A DNA stretch of 64,000 nt from CAVUEG01 sp963740525 (GTDB taxonomy: Bacteria > Actinomycetota > Actinomycetes > Propionibacteriales > Nocardioidaceae). The stretch lies in assembly GCA_963740525.1 (NCBI GenBank), contig CAVUEG010000006.1:682001-746000 (forward strand), in the 5' to 3' direction. The notes beneath the pieces were generated by a model, which saw nothing but the letters and a program-made list of their open reading frames with translations, did no database searches and was not told the DNA's origin. Shown in pieces: positions 27,194 to 34,691 of the stretch (its first letter is position 1; each line of letters opens with the position of its first letter). Made by a program: the position numbers and the translations under genes.

Positions 27194-28752
27194 GCTGGCT
27201 CCCGGTTCCTCTCGAAGTGCTGGGCGGGGTCGAGGTCGTTGCGCAGGCGAGCGATCTCGTCGCTGAGGTCTCCGCCACTGGACCGGTCGAGGCCCGCTAC
27301 CTCGACCACGGTACGCCCACCCTCCAGGCGGGCGCGGACCCAGATCCGGCGCGGACGGATGAACAGCGAGCCCATCAGACCGAGGAGTCCGAGGACCATC
27401 CCGACCAGCAGCAGGAGCTTGCCCGGACTGTGGCTCAGCTGGAGCTTCACGAACTTGTCCACGCCGTCGAACGTCACCGACCCGGCCCCGGCGGGAAGCT
27501 GCTTGGTCTGGCCGACCCCCAGGTCGAGGCGGTAGGGGCGGCCGTCGCTGCGGAGCATCGGCTTCAGGCCGGACTTGTCGAGCTCGTAGACGGACTGGGG
27601 GTTCCCCGAGTCGAGCCCGAGGTCGCCCTGGTAGGCCAGCATCGAGATGGCCGGGTTCAGGGCGTCGGGGAAGCGAGAGAACGGGCCGGTGGCCATCGTG
27701 AAGCCGTAGGTCGGGAAGAACAGCCCCTCCAGGCCGATCTGGCGAGGCCGCGCGTCAGGGGCCTTCACCACGCCGAACGAGGAGAAGGTCCGGTCCTGCG
27801 GGAGGAAGATCACCGGACCGGAGTAGGCGATGTTGCCCTCCCCGTCGCGGACCGTGATGCGCGGCGCGTAGCCGTGCCCGACGAGGAAGACCTGTGTGCC
27901 GTCGAGATCCAGCGGGTGGTTCACCGCGAGCCGCGCCACCTGCTCGGGCTGCCCTGGCGTGGTGCGGTAGCGCAGCCGCGCTGCGAAGTCCCTCGGCTGA
28001 CCCGCCTCGGGACCGCTGGTGAGCCAGTCGACGTCGAACTTCTCGACCGTGAAGCTGAACGGCGGCAGGTCCTCGGTCGAGAAGAGGCCACCGGGCAGGT
28101 AGTCGTCGTACTGCGAGACGGAGTTGGCGAAGTCCTGGCCGACCACGACGATCACCCCGCCCTTGTAGCCGAACAGCCCACCGATCGCGAAGCCGACCAG
28201 CACGATGATCACGCTGAGGTGGAAGACCAGGTTCCCGGCCTCGCGCAGCTTGCCCCGCTCCGCGGCCAACTCATGCTCGCCGGCGGACTCGTCGACGCGG
28301 AAGCGGCGCCGGCGAAGGGCTGCCGAGGCCGCGGCCACGGCCTCGGAGACCGAGTCGTCGGTGGTGTACGTCGCGTGGGCGGGCAGCCGGTCGAGGTTGC
28401 GCGGAGCCGACGGCGGAGCCGACCGGAAGCCGCGCCAGTACACCCCCAGCCTGGGAATGATGCAGCCGACGAGCGACACCATCAGCAGCAGGTAGATCGC
28501 ACTGAACCACGCAGAGTTGTAGACGTGGAAGAGACCGAGCTTCTCGTAGATCGGCGTGAGCTGCGGGTGCTGGTCCTGCCACCGTGCGGTCCGGAAGGCG
28601 TCCACCGACTGCTGCGGGACGATGGAGCCGGGAACGGCTCCCAGCGCCAGCAGGAAGAGCAGGATCAGCGCGGTCCGCATCGACGTGAGCTGGCGCCACG
28701 ACCAGCGCATCAGCTCCACCGGTGTCATCGCCGGGGCGTCGGGGGCGGCCAC
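27190..28752 (-). CDS. resB: Cytochrome c biogenesis protein ResB
   Basis: 520 residues. Partner of CcsB in system II haem delivery. Three N-terminal helices (WRQLTSMRTALILLFLLALGA and two more before about residue 200) are followed by a large extracytoplasmic domain and a last helix (LLLLVGMVLGLLGLMGSLFI) near residue 450. RSAPPSAPRNLDRLP lies in the loop after helix 2. The start is directly after the ccdA stop with no gap, so translation is probably coupled. Confidence 0.92.
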   Translation of the reverse strand: MAAPDAPAMTPVELMRWSWRQLTSMRTALILLFLLALGAVPGSIVPQQSVDAFRTARWQDQHPQLTPIYEKLGLFHVYNSAWFSAIYLLLMVSLVGCIIPRLGVYWRGFRSAPPSAPRNLDRLPAHATYTTDDSVSEAVAAASAALRRRRFRVDESAGEHELAAERGKLREAGNLVFHLSVIIVLVGFAIGGLFGYKGGVIVVVGQDFANSVSQYDDYLPGGLFSTEDLPPFSFTVEKFDVDWLTSGPEAGQPRDFAARLRYRTTPGQPEQVARLAVNHPLDLDGTQVFLVGHGYAPRITVRDGEGNIAYSGPVIFLPQDRTFSSFGVVKAPDARPRQIGLEGLFFPTYGFTMATGPFSRFPDALNPAISMLAYQGDLGLDSGNPQSVYELDKSGLKPMLRSDGRPYRLDLGVGQTKQLPAGAGSVTFDGVDKFVKLQLSHSPGKLLLLVGMVLGLLGLMGSLFIRPRRIWVRARLEGGRTVVEVAGLDRSSGGDLSDEIARLRNDLDPAQHFERNREPA

Positions 28753-29502
28753 TCAGACTCCCGGGGTGAAGTTGGAGACCACCGAGGTCTGCAGCCGCCC
28801 GATCAGGAGGTCCCACCAGCCGGTGACCAGGAGGATGCCCACCAGGATCAGCATGGCGCCGCCGATCCGGGTGACCCACCGCTGGTGGCGGCGTACCCAG
28901 CGGACCGCGCCGAGCATTCGGCGGTACGCAAGTCCGGCGACGATGAAGGGGATCCCGAGGCCGAGGGCGTAGACCCCGCTGAGCAGCGCACCCCGGGTGG
29001 CCGTGCCTTCGTGGATCGCCATGGTGCTGATGACGGCGAGCGTCGGTCCGACGCAGGGCACCCACCCGAGGCCGAACAGGACACCGATCACCGGGGCCGC
29101 GGCGAGGCCGACGGCCGGGATCTTGTGGATGCGCACCTCTCGCTGGAGGAACGGAACGAATCCCATGAAGACGAAACCCAGCACGATCGTGACCGCGCCG
29201 AGTACCACGGTGATCTCGCGGCGGTAGATGACCAGCCAGTCCCCGAGAGCCCCGGACAGCGTGCCGAGCGCGACGAAGACCGCGGAGAAACCGAGGACGA
29301 ACAGCAGGCTGCCGAGGAACATCCGGCCCCGGCGCGCTGACTCGAGATCGGCGCCGGACAGGCCGGTGGCGTAGGAGAGGTAGCCGGGCAGCAGCGGGAG
29401 CACGCAGGGCGAGAAGAACGAGACGAGACCCGCCACCAGCGCCACCGGGACCGCGACGACCAGTGACCCGGACTGGACGGCGTCACCGAACCACCCGCCC
29501 AT
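28753..29502 (-). CDS. ccdA: Thiol-disulfide carrier CcdA
   Basis: 249-residue polytopic membrane protein of the CcdA/DsbD family, with six hydrophobic helices. The redox cysteines are in FFSPCVLPLLPG (helix 1) and GWVPCVGPTL (helix 4). It moves reducing power from cytoplasmic thioredoxin to the outside, keeping apocytochrome haem-site cysteines reduced for CcsB/ResB. Its start shares a base with the stop of the tlpA-like gene (TGATG). Confidence 0.93.
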   Translation of the reverse strand: MGGWFGDAVQSGSLVVAVPVALVAGLVSFFSPCVLPLLPGYLSYATGLSGADLESARRGRMFLGSLLFVLGFSAVFVALGTLSGALGDWLVIYRREITVVLGAVTIVLGFVFMGFVPFLQREVRIHKIPAVGLAAAPVIGVLFGLGWVPCVGPTLAVISTMAIHEGTATRGALLSGVYALGLGIPFIVAGLAYRRMLGAVRWVRRHQRWVTRIGGAMLILVGILLVTGWWDLLIGRLQTSVVSNFTPGV

Positions 29503-30089
29503 CAGCCGCTCCTCGTATCGTCGCGCACGCCCTCGACCAGGTCCACGAGGGTCTGCTTGCTGGGCAGGGTGCCGAGGATGCTCGCCGCCACCCGACCCTG
29601 CCGGTCGATCACGACCGTGCTCGGGATCGAGCTCGGGGCCAGGGTTCCGTCGAAGGCCAGAAGCGTGGTGCCGCCCTGGTCGTAGATGCTCGGGAACGGC
29701 ACCTCGAAGCGGCGGACGTACCCGCGTGCCTGCGCGGGTGAGGCGTCACGGGTGTTGATGCCGAGGAACGCGACGTCGCGACCCGACAGCTCCCTGGCCG
29801 CGGCGACGAGGTCGGGGGCTTCCTTCCGGCAGTCCGCGCACCAGGCGCCCCACACGTTGATCACGACGACCTTGCCGGCGTAGTCGGACAGTGCGACCGG
29901 GTTGCCGTCGAGGTCCGTGCCGGCCACCTCCCCGGGCGCCGTACGGTCGGCGGCGGCGATGATCGTCACGGCACCGTCACCGGTGACGTACCCCTTCGCA
30001 CCGCCGCCGTCGGCCGAGGCCGAGCAGCCGGAGACGGCCGCGGTGAGCAACACCGCGGCGACGGCGAGGAGGGTCCTGGGTCGCGTCAC
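29502..30089 (-). CDS. TlpA/ResA-like thioredoxin lipoprotein
   Basis: 195 residues. The signal peptide ends in a lipobox (AAVSGC, Cys22), so the protein should be tethered to the outer face of the membrane. The thioredoxin domain has the active site WGAWCADCRKEAPD. It probably takes electrons from CcdA and reduces apocytochrome c, as ResA/CcsX does. The GTG start is 2 bp after the stop of the histidine phosphatase gene; longer in-frame readings would overlap that gene fully. Confidence 0.88.
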   Translation of the reverse strand: MTRPRTLLAVAAVLLTAAVSGCSASADGGGAKGYVTGDGAVTIIAAADRTAPGEVAGTDLDGNPVALSDYAGKVVVINVWGAWCADCRKEAPDLVAAARELSGRDVAFLGINTRDASPAQARGYVRRFEVPFPSIYDQGGTTLLAFDGTLAPSSIPSTVVIDRQGRVAASILGTLPSKQTLVDLVEGVRDDTRSG

Positions 30090-30091
30090 GT

Positions 30092-30766
30092 TCAGGCAGG
30101 CGGCTTGTTCTCGGGCGGGGCACCGCCGGCGGAGAAGGTCGCCTTGCGGTCGCGGACCGGGATCAGGTCTCCGGCCGGCTCCGAGTACGTCACGGTCGTG
30201 AGCCGGTCGTCCTCGAAGGTCAGGCTGGTCAGGCTGCACAGCGTGCACTGGCGCTTGCGCGGGTCGTGGATGTACCGGCGCTTCTCCACGTGCAGCCGGG
30301 TCACCCAGATCGGAAGCTGGTGGGAGACGATGACCGCCTCGTGCCCTGCGGCCGCCTGGCGCGCATCGTGTACGGCGGCCATCATCCGACCGGCCACCTG
30401 CTTGTAGGGCTCGCCCCACGACGGCCGGAAAGGGTTCCACAGGTGGATCCAGGCGCTCGGCTTCCGGAGCGCGCCGTCCCCGGCTCCGAAGGCCTGTCCC
30501 TCGAACACGTTGCCGGACTCGATGACCCGGTCGTCGGTGGTCACCCCCACACCACGCACGGCGGCCAACGGAGCCGCGGTCTCCTGGGCCCGGTCGAGCG
30601 GCGAGGCGACGACGTGGACGATGTCGCGCCCGCCGATCGACTCGGCCACCCGCTGCGCCATCTCGCGCCCGAGGTCGGAGAGGTGGTACCCGTCGCGGCG
30701 GCCGTAGAGGATCCCCGAAGGGTTGTGCACCTCACCGTGGCGAAGCAGGTGGACGGTGGTCTTCAT
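30092..30766 (-). CDS. Histidine phosphatase-family protein
   Basis: 224 residues of the phosphoglycerate mutase-like superfamily. The catalytic motif LLRHGEVHN is near the N-terminus (His about residue 9), with a second Arg in SPLDRAQETA and the acid base in VIESGNVFEGQ. The second His is in VIVSHQLPIW. A homologue (Rv0525) lies at the same place between hemL and ccsX in M. tuberculosis, so the position is conserved, but the substrate is unknown. The start overlaps the hemL stop by 4 bp. Confidence 0.88.
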   Translation of the reverse strand: MKTTVHLLRHGEVHNPSGILYGRRDGYHLSDLGREMAQRVAESIGGRDIVHVVASPLDRAQETAAPLAAVRGVGVTTDDRVIESGNVFEGQAFGAGDGALRKPSAWIHLWNPFRPSWGEPYKQVAGRMMAAVHDARQAAAGHEAVIVSHQLPIWVTRLHVEKRRYIHDPRKRQCTLCSLTSLTFEDDRLTTVTYSEPAGDLIPVRDRKATFSAGGAPPENKPPA

Positions 30767-32115
30767 CGGCTGGCCTCGTCGTCGGGGGTGGTGGCGCTGC
30801 CGGCCGCACGGGCCGCAGCCGGGAGGGCGCCGACGATGCGGTCGAGAGCCCGCTCGTCGTGGGCCGCCGAGAGGAACCACGCCTCGAAGGCGCTCGGCGG
30901 CAGGTAGACGCCCTGGTCGAGCATCGCATGGAAGAACGCGCGGTAGCGGTGCACCTCCTGCGTGGCCGCTGTGGCGAAGTCGCGGACGCGGGTGGTGCCC
31001 TCGGGGGTGAAGAAGACACTGAACATGTTGCCGCCGGCCTGCAGGACGTGCGGCACGCCGGCCCCCTCGAGCGCCGTACGGACCTCGGCGGCCAGGGCCT
31101 GCGCGGCGTGGTCGATCTGGGCGTAGACGGCATCGGTCGCCAGCCGCAGCGTGGTCAGGCCCGCGGTCGTGGCCACGGGGTTACCCGACAGCGTTCCCGC
31201 CTGGTAGACCGGCCCCTCGGGGGACAGCATCCCCATCACGTCCGCGCGGCCACCGAACGCCGCGGCCGGGAAGCCGCCACCCATCACCTTCCCGAAGGTG
31301 ACCAGGTCGGGCCGCCAGCCTTCGAGCGCGCCGTCCAGTCCGTACTGGCCGGACCGGCTCACCCGGAACCCGGTCATCACCTCGTCGGAGACGAACAGCG
31401 CTCCGTGACGTGCGCAGACCTCGGCCAAGAACCCGTTGAAGCCCGGCTCGGGCGGGACGACACCCATGTTCCCCGGTGAGGCCTCGGTGATCAGGCAGGC
31501 GATCCGGTCCCCGTGCTCGGCGAAGACCGCCTCGACGGCGCCCCGGTCGTTGTAGGGCAGGACGAGCGTGGCGGCGGTGGAGGCTGCGGGGACGCCGGGG
31601 GTGCCGGGGACGGCGAAGGTCGCCAGGCCCGAGCCCGCCGACGCGAGCAGCGAGTCGACGTGACCGTGGTAGCAGCCGGCGAACTTGACCACGAGCTCGC
31701 GGTCGGTGAACCCCCGGGCGAGCCGGATCGCCGACATCGTGGCCTCGGTGCCCGACGACACCAGCCGCACCTTCTCCACCGGGGTGCGGGAGACGATCTC
31801 CTCCGCCAGCTCCACCTCGGGCCGGGTCGGGGTGCCGTACGACGTGCCCCGGGCCACCGCGGCCGACACCGCTTCGAGCACCTCGGGGTGCGCGTGACCG
31901 AGCAGCATCGGCCCCCACGAGCAGACCAGGTCGACGTACTCGTTCCCGTCGACGTCGGTCAGCCAGGCCCCGGCAGCGTGGTCGATGAAGCGGGGCGTAC
32001 CGCCGACGGCGTTGAAGGCGCGCACAGGCGAGTTCACGCCACCGGGGGTCACCCGGTGGGCCCGGGCGAAGAGGGCGGCCGACGCGTCGGTGGGCGTCGG
32101 GTGGGGGGAAGTCAC
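30763..32115 (-). CDS. hemL: Glutamate-1-semialdehyde 2,1-aminomutase
   Basis: PLP enzyme of the C5 haem pathway. It converts glutamate-1-semialdehyde to 5-aminolevulinate, the step after HemA. VTPGGVNSPVRAF near the start, SDEVMTGFRVS and the PLP lysine in TFGKVMGGGFP identify it. A GTG at 32115 is taken as the start (450 residues) because GGGGAG stands about 10 nt before it. The ATG 9 bp earlier has that tract abutting it. It heads the hemL-phosphatase-tlpA-ccdA-resB-ccsB run. Confidence 0.94.
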   Translation of the reverse strand: MTSPHPTPTDASAALFARAHRVTPGGVNSPVRAFNAVGGTPRFIDHAAGAWLTDVDGNEYVDLVCSWGPMLLGHAHPEVLEAVSAAVARGTSYGTPTRPEVELAEEIVSRTPVEKVRLVSSGTEATMSAIRLARGFTDRELVVKFAGCYHGHVDSLLASAGSGLATFAVPGTPGVPAASTAATLVLPYNDRGAVEAVFAEHGDRIACLITEASPGNMGVVPPEPGFNGFLAEVCARHGALFVSDEVMTGFRVSRSGQYGLDGALEGWRPDLVTFGKVMGGGFPAAAFGGRADVMGMLSPEGPVYQAGTLSGNPVATTAGLTTLRLATDAVYAQIDHAAQALAAEVRTALEGAGVPHVLQAGGNMFSVFFTPEGTTRVRDFATAATQEVHRYRAFFHAMLDQGVYLPPSAFEAWFLSAAHDERALDRIVGALPAAARAAGSATTPDDEASR

Positions 32116-32311
32116 GGCTGCCATTCTCCCCGAGCCGGGATTTAACGCGTTAACGGGGGACGCCCTGCCGGGAGCGTGCGACCCTGAGAAGAAGCCAAGA
32201 TTCTCGGCCGCCGCGTCATGAGGACCCCGGCGGCGCGTCTCATTGGTGAAGAGCAGAGCCCGGGGGGGCCATGTTGTGTGACAGCCACCACGTCCGCACC
32301 GGCCGTACGGC
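32116..32311. promoter_or_regulatory. hemL upstream region with palindromes
   Basis: TTAACGCGTTAA (32142-32153) is a perfect 12-bp palindrome about 30 bp before the hemL start and could be an operator or part of its promoter. GGCCGTACGGCC (32301-32312) is a second perfect palindrome, nearer the transglycosylase gene, touching its -35 box. No small ORF, RNA gene or recognised riboswitch is seen here. Confidence 0.45.
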
Positions 32312-32339
32312 CGTAACCTGGCAGGCGCAGAGTCGTTCT
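32312..32339 (+). promoter_or_regulatory. Candidate sigma BldN-type promoter of the transglycosylase gene
   Basis: CGTAAC (32312-32317), 16-bp spacer, CGTTCT (32334-32339). It resembles the ECF promoter type reported for sigma BldN in Streptomyces (CGTAAC and CGTTGA, recalled). The same -35 and a CGTTGA -10 lie before the anti-sigma gene in this window. The start of transcription would be near 32346, giving a leader of about 60 nt. Confidence 0.55.
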
Positions 32340-32350
32340 GGTTTGTGTCA

Positions 32351-32376
32351 GGTTACGGAGGGGTAACCGGATGTAG
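32351..32376 (+). promoter_or_regulatory. Leader hairpin and start-stop mini-ORF
   Basis: GGTTAC (32351-32356) pairs with GTAACC (32363-32368); the loop and the first base of the right arm hold GGAGGGG, a Shine-Dalgarno sequence. Nine nt beyond that tract stand ATG and then TAG (32371-32376): a start codon directly followed by a stop. The arrangement could hold ribosomes or regulate the gene downstream. Confidence 0.4.
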
Positions 32377-32405
32377 GACCAGGACGAAAAGGGAGCTCGC
32401 CACAC

Positions 32406-33626
32406 ATGTCACACCTCACCATGAAGCGCTGGCAGAAAGCCACGGCCCTCGTGCCGTTGGCGCTGCTCTCCGGCGCCTGGACCGCCAGCCTCGCCTCTAC
32501 GGGCTCGAGTGCTGCCGCTGACCAGGGGTCGCTTCCCGACGGGACGGCGCTGCCGACCCAGGCGATCGAGGCCCCCGCGAGCCTCTCGCTTCCCGGCGCC
32601 ATCGCTCCCGGCGTGCCCAACGGAGCAGCCGACGCGGTGATCGCGAGTGCGTCCACCAACGGCATCCCGAGCGCGGCCCTGTCCGCCTACCAGCGCGCCG
32701 CGCAGGTGATCAACGCCGCCGACAAGTCCTGCGGCCTCCCCTGGCAGCTGATCGCGGCCATCGGGCGCGTCGAGTCCGACCACGGTCGCTACGGCGGCAA
32801 CGTCCTGACCAGCAGCGGCGTCAGCAAGCCCGGCATCTACGGCATCCCGCTCGACGGGTCCAACGGCACCGCGAAGATCAACGACACCGACGCGGGCCAG
32901 TACGACAACGACCCGGTCTTCGACCGCGCGGTCGGCCCGATGCAGTTCATCCCCTCCACCTGGTCGGTCGTGGGCGTGGACGCGGACGGCAACGGCATCC
33001 GGAACCCGCAGGACATCGACGACGCCTCACTGGCGACGGCCGTGTACCTCTGCTCCGGCACCGAGGACCTCTCGCAGACCCCGGGCCAGCGCACCGCGGT
33101 CTACCGCTACAACCACAGCAACGACTACGTGAACCTCGTCCTGTCGATCATGCGGGCGTACATGAGCGGCGACTACTCGTCCGTTCCGACCAGCACGGCC
33201 GGGGCCACCACGTTCTACCCGGCCCCGGCCGAGAGCGTGGTCACCGGCTCGACGTCTGGCAAGAGGCCCACCGGCACCCGCGGCAACGCCACCGGCGGCA
33301 AGGGTGGCACCGGCACGAAGGGTGGCACCTCTGGAGGCACCGGCACGCCGGGCACCACCACGGATCCCGGCACCACGACGGATCCCGGCACGACCACCGA
33401 CACCACCACCGACACGGTCAAGGACGGCGTCACCAACACCGTGACGCCCTTGGAGAAGGCAACCGCCTACTGCAAGAACAACCTGACGGCGGCCGAGCTC
33501 ACCGCGATCGGCGGGCTCAAGGCCTGCACCGACGCCTACCTGCAGGGTGGCGCGGCCGCGGTCCAGGGTCTGCTGGACGCGCTGCCCGCGCTCCCGGTCG
33601 AGACCCCCGCCCTCCCGGTTCCCTGA
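32406..33626 (+). CDS. Secreted lytic transglycosylase
   Basis: 406 residues. The signal peptide is MKRWQKATALVPLALLSGAW with Ala-rich cleavage region to about residue 45; an ATG at 32421 could be the start instead. An SLT/MltB-like domain spans about 90-265 (PWQLIAAIGRVESDHGRYGG with the catalytic Glu, then VGPMQFIPSTW). A Gly/Thr/Pro/Asp-rich repetitive linker (about 280-345) follows, then a small Cys-containing tail. It should cut peptidoglycan glycan strands outside the membrane. It stands alone, with an ECF-like promoter in front and a strong terminator behind. Confidence 0.88.
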   Translation: MSHLTMKRWQKATALVPLALLSGAWTASLASTGSSAAADQGSLPDGTALPTQAIEAPASLSLPGAIAPGVPNGAADAVIASASTNGIPSAALSAYQRAAQVINAADKSCGLPWQLIAAIGRVESDHGRYGGNVLTSSGVSKPGIYGIPLDGSNGTAKINDTDAGQYDNDPVFDRAVGPMQFIPSTWSVVGVDADGNGIRNPQDIDDASLATAVYLCSGTEDLSQTPGQRTAVYRYNHSNDYVNLVLSIMRAYMSGDYSSVPTSTAGATTFYPAPAESVVTGSTSGKRPTGTRGNATGGKGGTGTKGGTSGGTGTPGTTTDPGTTTDPGTTTDTTTDTVKDGVTNTVTPLEKATAYCKNNLTAAELTAIGGLKACTDAYLQGGAAAVQGLLDALPALPVETPALPVP

Positions 33627-33642
33627 TCCGACTCACCTGACA

Positions 33643-33675
33643 GAAGGGCCCAGCCGTCTCGGCCGGGCCCTTCTG
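33643..33675. terminator. Strong hairpin between convergent genes
   Basis: AGAAGGGCCC and GGGCCCTTCT form a perfect 10-bp stem, extended by GCCG/CGGC inside after a one-base mismatch, with a 3-nt loop. It sits 16 bp after the transglycosylase stop and 24 bp before the hemB stop, so it can serve both. There is no long U tract, as is usual at this G+C. Confidence 0.85.
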
Positions 33676-33698
33676 CATGTCCGTGGGTGGGCGGTGCG

Positions 33699-34691
33699 TC
33701 AGGAGCGCTGGCGGAGCAGCTCGGCGGCCTCTTGCGCCCAGTAGGTCAGCACCACGTCGGCGCCGGCGCGGCGGATCGAGGTGAGCGACTCGAGGATCGC
33801 CGGCTGCCGGTCGATCCAGCCGCGCGCCGCGGCCGCCTCCAGCATGGAGTACTCACCGGAGACCTGGTACGCCGCGACGGGGACCTGCACCGCCTCTCGC
33901 ACGGCACGAACCACGTCGAGGTAGCCCAGGGCCGGCTTGACCATGACCACGTCAGCGCCTTCCGAGACGTCGAGCATCGCCTCCCGGACGCCCTCGAGCC
34001 CGTTGGCCGGGTCCTGCTGGTAGGTGCGGCGGTTGCCCTCGAGCGAGGAGTCGACGGCCTCACGGAAGGGTCCGTAGAAGGCGGAGGCATATTTCGCGGA
34101 GTAGGCCAGGATCCCGACCGCCGTGTGGCCGGCAGCGTCCAGGGCCCGGCGCACCACGGCCACCTGACCGTCCATCATCCCGCTCGGGCCGACCAGGTCG
34201 ACTCCGGCGGCAGCCTGGGCGAGCGCCATCTCGGCGTACGCCGCCAGGGTCCGGTCGTTGTCCACCTCGCCGCGGGCGTCCAGCAGACCGCAGTGACCGT
34301 GGTTGGTGAACTCGTCCAGGCACAGGTCGCTCATCACCGTGAGCGAGTCCCCGACCTCACCGACCACGTCGGAGATCGCGACGTTGAGGATGCCGGCCGG
34401 GTCGATACCGGCGGAGCCGCTGGCGTTCTTCGTGGCCGGGATGCCGAAGAGCATCACCCCTCCGAGACCGGCCTCAGCAGCTTCACTCGCTGCCTTGCGG
34501 AGCGTGTCTCGGGTGTGCTGAACGACGCCGGGCATGCTGGCGATCGGAGTCGGCTCGCTGGCGCCCTCACGGACGAACAGCGGGAGCACGAGCTGGGAGG
34601 CACGCACATCGGTCTCCGCGACCATCCGGCGCAGCGCGGAGGTCCGCCGCAGTCTGCGCGGACGGATCACGGGACCAACGGGCTCGTTCAC
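33699..34691 (-). CDS. hemB: Porphobilinogen synthase
   Basis: 330 residues. It condenses two 5-aminolevulinate molecules to porphobilinogen. The two catalytic lysines are in LAYSAKYAS and VMVKPALGYLD. The metal loop reads DLCLDEFTNHGHCG: with Asp in the middle position it is the Mg-type loop rather than the full zinc-cysteine type. The GTG overlaps the hemD stop (GTGA). It is the last gene of rex-hemA-hemC-hemD-hemB. Confidence 0.95.
   Translation of the reverse strand: MNEPVGPVIRPRRLRRTSALRRMVAETDVRASQLVLPLFVREGASEPTPIASMPGVVQHTRDTLRKAASEAAEAGLGGVMLFGIPATKNASGSAGIDPAGILNVAISDVVGEVGDSLTVMSDLCLDEFTNHGHCGLLDARGEVDNDRTLAAYAEMALAQAAAGVDLVGPSGMMDGQVAVVRRALDAAGHTAVGILAYSAKYASAFYGPFREAVDSSLEGNRRTYQQDPANGLEGVREAMLDVSEGADVVMVKPALGYLDVVRAVREAVQVPVAAYQVSGEYSMLEAAAARGWIDRQPAILESLTSIRRAGADVVLTYWAQEAAELLRQRS

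Noticed and set aside
32125..32405. ydaO (c-di-AMP) riboswitch before the transglycosylase gene
   Set aside because: The usual conserved purine-rich blocks are not found; only a short hairpin and palindromes are seen.
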